Positions 54,433-64,000 of a stretch of 64,000 bases of DNA are shown here, piece by piece. Source of the DNA: Chrysoporthe austroafricana (Eukaryota; Ascomycota; Sordariomycetes; Diaporthales; Cryphonectriaceae). The DNA is taken from contig JYIP02000005.1 of NCBI GenBank assembly GCA_001051155.2, positions 1,488,001 to 1,552,000 of the forward strand. The letters run 5' to 3'. The position numbers were made by a program, and so were the translations under genes. Positions within the stretch are counted from its first letter, which is position 1. Every line of letters starts with the position of its first letter. Under the pieces are notes generated by a model. The model made no database searches. It saw nothing but the letters and a program-made list of their open reading frames with translations, and had not been told where the DNA came from.

Positions 54433-57400
54433 CTAGGATGTGGCAGCACGACTCTCGGCTGGCTGGCTGCGGGATTGGTGGCGGCGGGTGTAACGAGGGA
54501 TCTTGTAGCTGACCTTCCTGTCCTTGCTTGCTTGGTCAGTCTTGGGCTTTGAAGTAGTCTTTGCCTCAGTGTTGGTCGACTGATGGTCAGTAGCAGCATC
54601 GCCCTCCGAAGTGCCCGCTGTGTTCTGAACCTCGATAGGATCGGCCGGGCGCGGCAGGGAAACGACGGGCGGGATGATGGCAGACTGCTGCATGTGAATT
54701 GGTGTCAGCGTCTGACAGAACGGATCGTGACCGGCCACCGTGTTTTGGCTGATTGGGCTGTAGCAGGCCGAGGCCGCGAGTGCAGAGCGCGGGGTGAATT
54801 CCAGAGCATTGGGATTGAGCTTGGATCCCTTCAAGAAAGAGGTTATTAGAAATTGCCAAGAGAAACATGTAATAATGATTCTTTGACAGTGTCTATACCT
54901 CTCTCTTGTGGCCCGACGGAGTCTTCACCTGCACAGACTGCTCTACAACGTCTTCGGTCGGTAACTCCAACTTGGTGTCGTCGGTCTTCGTCGCCACTGT
55001 GACTGATGTCTTCGCAACCTTCAAATCACCTTCGTCGCTTGTGTCTTCATCGTTATCAGAGTCCGGGTCTTTGGGCTTAACAAAAATCTGCGCAATCAAA
55101 TGTCAAAACGGGGTGTTGCCTCATCGGGGGCCGGTGCGGCTGCGAATAGCTCACCTGCTTAGACCACAAGTCTGCGTATTTACCACCAGCAGAAATGAGG
55201 CTGTCATGAGGACCATCCTCGAGGATCTCACCATCGTTGACGACCAATATGCGGTCCGCATTGACGATAGTGGAAAGTCTGTGGGCAACAATAAAAGTGG
55301 TGCGATTTCTGCAGAGGCGGCGTAGTGCGTCCTGAATTTGGGACTCCGTCTCTGTGTCAATGGCACTGGTTGCCTCCTATATTTTGCAAGTCAGTCTCGG
55401 TTGCATCGAAATGGGAATACGTAATTGGCTTACATCAAGAAGGACAACCTTCGGCTGCTTAAGGATCGCCCGCGCAATTGCAACTCTCTGCAACTCGCCA
55501 CCAGACAGCTTCATACCTCGCTCGCCTACACGAGTCTTGTACCCATCGCTGAATCCAAGGATCTGGTCATGTATGGCGGCTGCCTTACAAGCGCTGTAGA
55601 CCTCTTCATCACTTGCCTCGAGCCTTGCGTACCGAACGTTGTCCATGATGGAATCGTTGAAGAGGACAGGGTTTTGTGGAACCACACCAATGTGAGCGCG
55701 GAGGCTGTGGAGATCAACATTTCTGATGTCTTGACCATCGATTCTGATTTCTCCTTCCGTTACGTCGTAGAATCGGTCAAGCAATTTCAGGATTGTGCTC
55801 TTGCCAGCCCCGGTCTGACCAACGAGACTAAGGAGGAAAGGTAATACTTAGCACATAACTCTCGATGCTGCCTTCGGGAAAGGTGAAGATCTGGGGTCGA
55901 AGGAGTGCCACTTACGCTATGGTCTGCCCGGGCCGCACATTGAAGGATATATCCTTGAGTATCTCTTTCTTCTTGTCGTAAGAGAAGCGAACACCCCGAA
56001 ACTCGACGCAGCCTGCCTTGAACTGGAACAACGGTGCATTTAGCTTGCTGATGACCTTTGGCTGCGTCTCCATGATCTCCAGGAGGCGTTCCGCGTCGAT
56101 CAGATCCCTGTTCACTGATTTGCCAAGCCCAGCAAAAAAGTTCAATGGGGCGACAAGTTGTGACCAATATGTCAAAAGAACGACAAAGTCACTGGCATCG
56201 ATGCTGTGCTCCCGCGTGACCTTCCAAACAGCTAGGAATAGGCCGGCCAGGAGACCAGCAGAAAGGACCAAGTATTGAAATGCCTGAGATCGGTACATAT
56301 TCATAATATAAGCCTGGGACTTCGAGACCCTGTCCCGAACGGCCGCAGAAAAGCGACTGGTCTCGTGTTCAACTTGGTTGAAGGACGCAACTGTCGTCCA
56401 ACCGGACAGGCCTGAATTCATAATGTACCATTCTTCGTACCAGGCCTTAGAGTACGCCTGGCGAGCGGCGCGGGAGCTGGATATGGCGGCCGTGGACAAA
56501 TGAATGAAAAAGGTCGTAGTACTGATGGTAATGAGACCTTCCCAGGGACCGAATTTGGCCGTTAGATAGATGAAGGCCACGCCAAGGTCGATGAGGTTTG
56601 GCAGCATGGAGAAGCAAAAGGTGTCCAGGACCCTGGTTATACTATCACCGTGCTGAATGGCCATCAACATGTCCGAAAGGCTCTTGGTATCGTGGAACTG
56701 TGCATCAAGATTCATGATGTGGGAGTGAGCGGCCTCCACCATCGCACGCGCTGAATACTGTTCAACAGGAAGCCACAGCCTCTGCCGGAGGAGTGAAAGC
56801 CCTGCCGAGGACGCGCTGAGTTTGAGGCCGGCGAAGATGAGGACCTGTATCCAGGGGTCCAGGGAATTAGCTGGGCTGTCCTGCTTGGCGGCCTCTGTCA
56901 AGGCCTTTGTCACGACACCGAGCTGGTTTGGTATCAGGACGTTCAGTCCGTTGTTCACGAGCAGACAAAGGCCAACGAGAGCGGCGTGAAACTGGAGGCG
57001 ACGGTCATTGACGGGCCAGATGTAGGGCAGAAACAGCTTGAAACTCTTGGCGTAGGTAAGCCAGTTGCCGCTCTCCTGGAGCCGCTTGTCCCTCTGCTCC
57101 TCGGCCAGACGTTGGCTGCGCTCCCAGTCCGATTCCGGATCCTTGCTGGAAGACTTGCTGGCTTCCTCCGGATCGGCGTCTGTCGAACCGTATTCTGTGA
57201 CGAGAGTGTCTTCGGAGTCACCGTCGGGCCCCTTTCGCAACAGAGGTTGATGCTCGGCATCGCTTCCACCATACCGGGGACCGCGCTTCTGCCAGACGAA
57301 GTAGACGGCCAGGGCAAAACTGAGGCAGGCCAGACGTGTTGCGAAGACCAAGAAATCGAGGATCTGGATAGGCTTCGACGGGGAATGGCTCCGAGAGCGA

Positions 57401-57957
57401 AGAGACAGCGCGGCGAGAAGGGGCTCGAGGGTTAGGGCGATAACCAACGAGCCAGTGTAAGAGTGCCAAATTGGATTCTGGCTACCGCTCAGGACGGCAA
57501 ACTCGAGACCATAGACCATGGCACAGGCAACATTGCTGATGATGCTGTCTTGCTCGATCGCATGCCAATGAGCGAGGGTTAGGATGCACTGCGCAACGTA
57601 AGTGATGGCTACTGCTAGCACAAGGTATAGGATGAGGGCTTGACGAGGTCGCCGGTTCTTCAGGGTGTGCTTCTGGAAGGTACAGGCAGCACAGGCGGAG
57701 CAGGCGAGAAAGTAGGCGAAGGTAAGGGTAGGGAAGGCGTATCGTAGGCTCACAAGGAGCTGGTGTGGTGATATTGCCATGCTGGCGGTTGTGTCGTTGT
57801 GAAGATGGCTTGTGTCGACGTTGACTAAAGAGGTTGAGTTGGTGTTAGCCTTCGTAGCATGTAAATGGGAGAGCCGTCTGGATCTGAGTTCGTTGGTCGG
57901 GTGATTTATGCCATGAGGGTGGTGTGTGCGCGTTGATGTTGGCGAGTCGGTAGGCAC
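54433..57957 (-). CDS. HMT1-type ABC half transporter (ABCB) with long C-terminal tail containing a PAM2-like motif
   Basis: Five exons, 57957..55916, 55827..55434, 55376..55155, 55087..54899 and 54828..54433, give 1080 aa; a second start (ATG 57780, [14 protein letters not shown]) would give 1021 aa. An N-terminal extra membrane domain (about 60-240) is followed by an acidic linker and a six-helix transmembrane domain (about 315-620). One nucleotide-binding domain follows: Walker [10 protein letters not shown] (684-692), Q-loop VVPQNP, signature LSGGE (788-792), Walker B VVLLD (808-812) with Glu813, and His844. This is the layout of Hmt1/ABCB6 transporters, which move metal-thiol or phytochelatin-type complexes across the vacuole or related membranes. 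After WSKQ (886) come about 194 extra residues: an acidic stretch ([15 protein letters not shown]), then S951[11 protein letters not shown], a near-perfect PAM2 motif, then a Ser/Thr-rich and finally basic tail. Substrate not shown by sequence. Confidence 0.9.
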
Positions 57958-60900
57958 AGACAGGCTGGGAAAGTCAGGGGGCGAAACAGAGCAGCATCAC
58001 ACTGTGAAGTCGGCAAGGTGAGGGACAGGCAGCAGGCGAGGAAGGTGAATCAGACCCAACGTGCAGGTGACGATCTCCTTCGAAGATGCCCACCTCAGGT
58101 GGTGAGACTTCCAGATGCAGCTGCTGCCTGCGAGTCAGTCGTACCTGTCAATGCCAGAGGCGTGTCTTGTTGTAGGGTTGTGACTTCCACTTGTCTTTGT
58201 CCACAAGCGGCGTGCGGACGAAGCTGTATGCTGTATGTGAGGCAAATGGCTCCCCCCCCTCCAAGCCTGCCTGCGCGAGACCTCGAGGAACAAGACGGCC
58301 AGACGAACGTCGACGGAATGCTACGAGGTTGCGCGAGGTTGATCTTGGCTCCCGAACCAGACCACCAGACCCATGTGCGGTCGTCTCTCCCAGCGCCGGG
58401 GGCACGGCCGCACTGCAAACTTTATGGTTCACCCTGACCTTCGTAGCCTGTGCTCTTCGTCGAGGGCCGCCCCGATCTGCGTTTGCCCCTGTGGAAATGG
58501 CGAGTCGTGGTGAGACGGCCTGTGCAAGAAGAACTCAACCTCCTTGGCACGCTCGCACAGAAGATCCGCAGCACAGACGGTGAGATCGGAATCGGTACCC
58601 TGATGCTTGTCTACGCTCAGGCCCAAGGACGATCATCAGCCTCGCTGATCGGCCCAAGGTGGCAGCCTCGCAGATGCTCAGGCACGGGCAACTCGACGTG
58701 TCCAAGGCAATCAATCGGCTCACGCCTTCTGCGTTCCTCGATCGTGTACCGACCAATGCCGTGAATCGCCCCCAGGGACTCAAGTCGAACGCTCAGAACC
58801 GGTGCTCCCACGACGAGCATCAACGCTGGAAAGTCTACCAGTCAGCCTCTTCGGTCGTACAATAACCAGTGTTCTCGAACTGCCGTATTACTTCCACCTC
58901 CAGATGACCGATCCTTGGCCACGCATACCTCCCCGCCAAAAACAGCGGGATTACGCAACATATATAAGCCTGGAGTATGGGTGACTCACCGTCCCCCGTG
59001 TCCACGGTATCTCCGCCAAAAATCGCCAGGAGTGCTCCCCGGGGCCAACGCTCGGTTGATGGGGCTTAGAGGCTCGGCCTGGCCTGGGCGCGTCCACACG
59101 TGTGCCTCACCTGGGCGGCCTCAGCACCATGCGTTAATATCTTCTCTACCTTGTTTGCTAAACAGTATTCCAGGCGCACTATCTGTCTGATGTCAGCATA
59201 AGATCAGAACTGTTCTTTTGGGCGGCCGCCGGGTCACGCGTGATCACGCTGCCTACACACCGTCTGCACACCGATCGCCTCTCTCTCGATAGTCTCGGTC
59301 AGATGTTCAACCCCCTGAGGCCCACCGAAGCGCCATGCAACCGAGGCCAATGGCTCACGACGACCAATCGGGTATTAAGTGAAGAGCATCCAAAGACGTC
59401 GCGCCGGACGCAAGGCAAGGTGCAGACAGCTACACCTCGACGGCATAGATCAGGCAAATACTTTGTGCCGACAGACGGCGGCTTGGGGTTGGAGAGAGAG
59501 GGAAGCACGCAGCAATATCAGGTAATGACAACAAAGGAGACTAGCACCCGAGACGACGAACATACCCACCCACACCAGAGAGACACGCATCGATCAATGC
59601 AGTGCCACCACAAAGACACAATTATGGAGGAGCCAAGGCACACACACTCTCTCCCCCAGAGCATATGCCTATCAAATACCTCGAGAGGCATGTGGAGTGA
59701 AACCGGAAGGGGAATGTGGCAGAGAGGGTTTGGATGTCTACTTGACTTGATACTTTCGCCACACAACCGGTCGGTGTGGACCTAGCCAGGGCGGTGAGAG
59801 GACCGCGCTGCTGAGCGTGTCGAGGGTCGAAATTTTCTTCGTTCCCTCCATTATCTGAACTCTGCAAAGACGTTGGACCGTCGAGGTTCAGAGCCCAGGC
59901 CAGCGTCCCTGGATGGACACTATCCACAAGCGCAGCCATCCTCCGGGAGCCCGAGGAGCGATGCAACGTCGATCGACCCGAATGAGGCCTGTGACCAGAG
60001 GCTGGCCGGCAGACCAATTACGGCGTCCTTAGGAGCGGCTATATGTCAATGGGTGCCAGACCTAAAGGGCCCTGATCTGCTTCAAGGATTCAGCGCTGAT
60101 AGGGAGGGCGCACTCCCTCTCGACGGGCTGCACAGCTTAGTTACCTGCTGCTGACGGCCACCACCATCCCGTGCCGGTCATCAAGACGCCTGCGGCGTGA
60201 AGGCGCCATTCCGCCCCCCCCCCTGGCTCATATCTCAATGCGATTCCGCGGCGGCATCCAGAGACCGTATGCGACTATGGCGAGGCCAACGGGTGCCTAA
60301 AAGGTTGGCAGGGAGGCTTGGATCTATGAGGTCAAAAAATGTGGACCTTCAGCCCGACTCCTCTCCCCAGGAATAGGCAAGCTTCAGCTGCAGGCTGACC
60401 GGCCGCCGATCACACTGCATGCGATAGATTCAGAGCGGCACGTGGGTCCCTCAAGCTCCAAGGTTCGGAACGCGCCGCCGGCTTGTGCCAGTCACGCCAG
60501 TTCCGATTCGGCTTCCGCTTTTCGTGCGCGCGCTGCCTCCTGCGCGCGCCAGCAGCGGGTAGACCGCGGCCCAAGGAGGAGGCAATCTACGGCGTGGCGC
60601 AGGCACAGGCGGTGTCTCTGAGGCTCGCGGGCCATGGATCGCCGCCCTCTGCTGAAACAACCCACGAGTTCCCAGGCTGCTGGTTACCGCTGCTGTGCCA
60701 CGCGAACTGGTCTCACTCTCCGATGGAGCGGGCCCCGGGATCGACTCGGCGCGATCTCGACCACGGCCGACGTCCAGGCTAAGCTTCGTGGTGTCACGAA
60801 AGCCTCGAGCCCCTCTGCGCAGCTGTGGTAGTCGGCGTCGCGGTCCCGTGGATGCGACTCGGCAGAACTTACCCCGTCTGCCGCCTCCCGCCGCCCAGCA

Positions 60901-62254
60901 CAACCCTGTCGGCGGCGTGCCTGTGCCTGCGCCTGCTCGACGCCTGGGCTCCCGATGTCTATCTCAAACCCCCTCCCTGCCTCGTGCGGAATGCGGTCAG
61001 ACACTCGCTTCAGATCCTCGCTCACGAGGATTCCTGAGCCATACTCCCGACGCGATGTCGTACCAGGATGGTACGTGCGTGATGGAATCCTGCCTCGAAG
61101 TGCCATGATTATCTGCGATCTTATGAATCCCTAATTAACAGAGCCTTCAGCAGAGCCAATTGCCTGCCCGGTATCATGCCCATGCTGCGGTGGCTTATTT
61201 CACGTGGCAGAATTTCGTGCGTTGTTGCTGACGGTACATCGCTCTAAAACTTATAATTGTCCGGGTCGTACCACCTTGTCTCGTGATCTAGCCCGTCGAC
61301 GACAAGTGAATCTTCTTTCCCAACATCCAATTTGCCTGTACTGCCGGGGTTGGTGATGACGACCGCCGGGGGAAATACTGTCCGATACATACAGCACTTT
61401 CTTGCCTCGCTTGGAAGTGCTATGTAAGGACTTTAGTCAGGATAATAGGCTACACACGTACGGATGTGGCCCTGACTGTAGAGGTCCGCGTATCTTTCGC
61501 GACAAGTCACAACCAGATCCTCACAGGAAGCTCTGGAGCCGACCAGCTCGAATTGCCTCTGCTGCCGCTCCTCGTACTCGTTCCAAAGCCCCCCTGATCA
61601 GATGGGTAGTATCGTCAGAGTGGCGAGAGCATGAAAGCCCTGTGCTGAAATTTTGTGACTCGCGAGGCTTCCGCACCGGATCACCCGATCGCCCCGACGC
61701 CAGCAGGTCGGGCTCATCGACGCCGGGATCGAGCTTAGGCGCCCAAGTGGTCTGCCATGGACAGCCTGCCTTACTTTCAAATCCGGGGGGGGGGGTTCCC
61801 GGGTCACTTTATTTTATTTTAATTTTGTACGGGTTTTTTTTTCAACGGAAAAATACATGATGAAATGAAGTGAACAAAACAAGAAGTGTTTTCATTTCAT
61901 GCGTAGTATTATTAGTGGTATTAGTGAGGGGCCTTAGCGAGGGGGCGTAAGATGAGCGACCTCTCACTGCGCACGCTCGAGGCACGAAACACATTGACCA
62001 TCTTTGCACTGCTACGGCGGAGACATCGGCACAGGAGACGCAGTGATGTGTTGTGCAAGTTCAACAAGTCGTAATTGCTTTTTGTGTTCTCGTGGTAAAC
62101 AAAATCCACGACATGCTGCTCAAACGCCCTTGCTGCGCTACAAAATCAGACTAAGGTATCATAATAGTGCCCAATGCATCCAAACTCCCAATGCCACAAG
62201 TGTGGCAAACCCTGAGACCCAAAGCAGAGGTTCGTAACAACGTGGCTATACCAT
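57958..62254. other. 4.3-kb region without a supportable gene
   Basis: The first part is the ABC gene promoter. A TGACTCA site (AP-1/Cpc1 type) lies at 58982-58988. Many overlapping GC-rich open frames (58.0-61.1 kb) lack family motifs, plausible introns and consistent codon use. A G10 run at about 61787-61796 and T-rich/A-rich stretches near 61805-61850 mark low-complexity sequence. No transposon protein or terminal repeats recognised. Confidence 0.45.
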
Positions 62255-63183
62255 TCAGACGACCACCTCCTCCTTCTGCGTCTCCGCCCCATTGAACAGG
62301 TACATCCCCGCCACCACCGCCTTCCCGCCAGCGCTCACGAAGAGGGCAATGTCCGACCCGGCCGTCTTGTAGATTCCGGCGCCCACCAGGCTCCCCGCGA
62401 ACAGAGACGCCAGGAACGCGAGCCTCCGGTTCCTGGGCCTGTTCTTCTGCCGCACCGCCATCAGGTGCGGGTCGATCAGCAGATCCAGCCACGCCGCGGT
62501 CGCCATGGCCGTCGAGATCTCCGTCATGCGCAGGCTCCTGCTCTGGACGACCTGGCTGCCGCTCGCGAAGGCGAGGAGGGCGATGACGAGGAGGCCGAGG
62601 GGCCCGGTGGGCTGGACGCCCGTGTGGTGCTGGACCGCTGCCGCGGCGAAGACGAGGAGTGTCTGCACGAGGTTGCAGAGGATGAGCCAGATGCGCAGGC
62701 GGGGCCCGACGAGGTGCGAGAGCTGGCCGGTGAGATAGCCGCCGGCCAGGAAGAGACCGAGGGAGACGCCGATGTTGGACGTGAAGAAGGCCTCCCCGTT
62801 GAGCTGGGGGACGACGAGAGCGACGGCGAGAAAGACCGTGTTGCCGGTTTGGTTAGAGGCGAAGCAGTGGTAGTCCGGGAATGAGATAGCGTCTACAAGA
62901 GGGTGTTAGTGTGAGTCGGTGCTGGCGCGGACGCGCGAGGGATATTCAGTATGGTGGGTGCTTGCTTACCTTGAAGTCCAGTACAGAAAGTTAAGAGGAG
63001 AAGCTCGACCTCGGCGAAGGTAGATGGTCGGACGTGCTGCAGGAGATGCTCTTTTCCTCGCCACATGAGGGAGTGCTCCGGTGGCGGTGTCCGAGGAAGG
63101 GCACGAGGTGTCGGCCGCTGTGCTTCTTGTGGCTCTTCTCCTCGACCGTCTTGTCTTGACCCTTCTTCTGCTGGGTGTTCCAT
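62255..63183 (-). CDS. DUF1275 (YoaK-type) integral membrane protein
   Basis: Exons 63183..62970 and 62892..62255 (GTAAGC donor, CTAAC branch point, TTGTAG acceptor, phase 1) give 283 aa from ATG 63183. The family signature is clear: FAEVELLLLTFCTGLQDAISF, then YHCFASNQTGNTVFLAVAL, FFTSNIGVSLGLFLAGGYLTGQL, and about six hydrophobic helices ending VAGMYLFNGA. Function of DUF1275 is unknown; members are predicted permease-like. The start is uncertain. A frame one base out, beginning at ATG 63292 (MAPTTSQTMPSQQAYSPDY), reads more like a natural N-terminus and sits just after a TATA-rich promoter. No good intron joins it to the DUF1275 frame, so a frameshift, sequence error or unusual splice is possible. 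Confidence 0.8.
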
Positions 63184-63324
63184 GACAGGGACTGGTGTGT
63201 GTTGACGGAGCCGTAGAAGACCGTGTTAAGGGAGAAGTAGTCAGGAGAGTAGGCCTGCTGGGACGGCATGGTCTGGCTGGTCGTTGGGGCCATGGTGAGG
63301 TTGTGGTGGTGATCTGCCGGCGGG

Positions 63325-63344
63325 CTATATATGACTATATATAT
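63325..63344 (-). promoter_or_regulatory. TATA-rich core promoter of the DUF1275 gene
   Basis: An alternating TATATA stretch lies 30-50 bp before ATG 63292 and about 140 bp before ATG 63183. It fits a TATA box for transcription on the minus strand. Confidence 0.35.
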
Positions 63345-64000
63345 GGATCGTGTAGACTCGAGTCGGCGATGTTCGAAGGTGAAGGACAGGGTTGTAAAGT
63401 CTTGGAAGATGCTGTTGCGAGCTGTTTGAGGCGGGGAAGAGTCGGTACGAGACACGGACACCTTTGACCGCCCAGTCCGCCCTTTATGCAGGCTGGAATG
63501 CTGCTGTCCAGGCCCCCGGGGCGCACCACAGGTGGATACCTGCCCTTGGGATTTCCTGACATTGGGGCCCGAACAGGACCCGCGACCGACTCCCGGAGGC
63601 CCTGCCGAAGCCGTGCCGTCGCTACTATAGCACATAGTAGCGTTTTTGAGGGCTGGCGTCGGAATCCTCGCCACATGACTGGACGGCCCATGGGTCTCGG
63701 TCGTGTGGGCGGTGGTCCACAAGGAGGATACGATGCACCTTCCCACGTGTGGGCTGCAGAAAAGCCCCATTGTTTTGGCTTCTGTCAGAGTCATATCGCG
63801 CTGCAATGTTTTCGTGGCCCACATCTCCGGCTCGGGCTCGGGACGGCCGTCGAGGGCGCGCCGGGCCTTTGTCTCATGAGCCTCCCATCGCACCAGGCTG
63901 GATGCGCCGTAGTGAAGATTCGAAGGGGGGGGGCGCCAGAGCAGCGCGCTGGAGGCTGCGACATGCTCACAGGAGGCGCCGCAGGCCCTCACGGTCCCCA
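63345..64000. other. Upstream flank of the DUF1275 gene
   Basis: A long minus-strand open frame (63992 downwards) runs through this promoter-like sequence but lacks any domain. I see no gene. Confidence 0.4.

Noticed and set aside
60451..61108. Overlapping open frames on both strands
   Set aside because: Arg/Pro/Gly-rich translations without structure; these look like chance frames in GC-rich DNA.
62991..63992. 333-codon open frame on the minus strand through the DUF1275 promoter
   Set aside because: It has no domain, crosses a TATA-rich promoter and ends inside the real gene in the wrong frame; only its last part (from MAPTTSQT) may be coding.
1..64000. CRISPR arrays, bacterial operons, insertion sequences, rRNA and intact tRNA genes
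   Set aside because: None seen; the gene structure is fungal nuclear throughout.

Overview
The window comes from the nuclear genome of a filamentous ascomycete (Pezizomycotina), most likely a Sordariomycete. The evidence is short introns (about 45-110 nt, one of 364 nt) with GTRNGT-type donors, CTRAC branch points and CAG/TAG acceptors. It also carries typically fungal families: an Ssr4/DUF1750 subunit, an HMT1-type ABC half transporter, a fibroin-3-like membrane protein and a secreted GH18 chitinase. Genes sit on both strands with no operon logic. I rebuilt the exon structures by hand from splice signals, reading phase and family conservation.

Layout. 0-5 kb: the 3' end of a cytochrome b561 gene, ATP14 (F1Fo-ATPase subunit h), a tRNA-derived SINE-like repeat, and DUS4 (tRNA dihydrouridine synthase). 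5-16 kb: an orphan 383-aa gene, a small two-exon orphan, ARG1 (argininosuccinate synthase, nine exons), a SUZ-domain RNA-binding protein, NAR1 (cytosolic Fe-S assembly) and a small four-exon membrane protein. 16-27 kb: a C2H2 zinc-finger protein, RanGAP (rna1), a GH18 chitinase, a DUF202 protein, a membrane-anchored M24B peptidase and an Asn-rich GPI-type wall protein. 28-41 kb: the chromatin-remodelling subunit ssr4, 6-phosphogluconate dehydrogenase, an RBM42-like RRM protein and a fibroin-3-like protein. 41-51 kb looks more accessory: two orphan genes that share a C-terminal KKVxF-type motif, AT-richer spacers, a membrane-anchored multicopper oxidase, a decayed F-box-type gene and a BTB/POZ gene. 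51-64 kb: LSM6, a methyltransferase, an HMT1-like ABC transporter with an unusual C-terminal tail, a 4.3-kb stretch with no supportable gene, and a DUF1275 membrane protein.

Most genes are housekeeping functions that need not act together. RNA-related genes are frequent (DUS4, SUZ protein, RBM42-like, LSM6). Metal-related genes also recur (NAR1, multicopper oxidase, HMT1-like transporter, cytochrome b561), but nothing here shows they are linked.

The observations most worth pursuing are three. First, a near-consensus PAM2 motif (the peptide that binds the MLLE domain of poly(A)-binding protein) lies in the C-terminal tail of the ABC transporter. Second, two neighbouring orphan genes share an RVxF-like PP1-docking signature followed by E-V-x-Y. 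Third, a tRNA-Leu-like repeat at 2.7-3.0 kb resembles a SINE. No search could be run, so family assignments rest on motif recognition.
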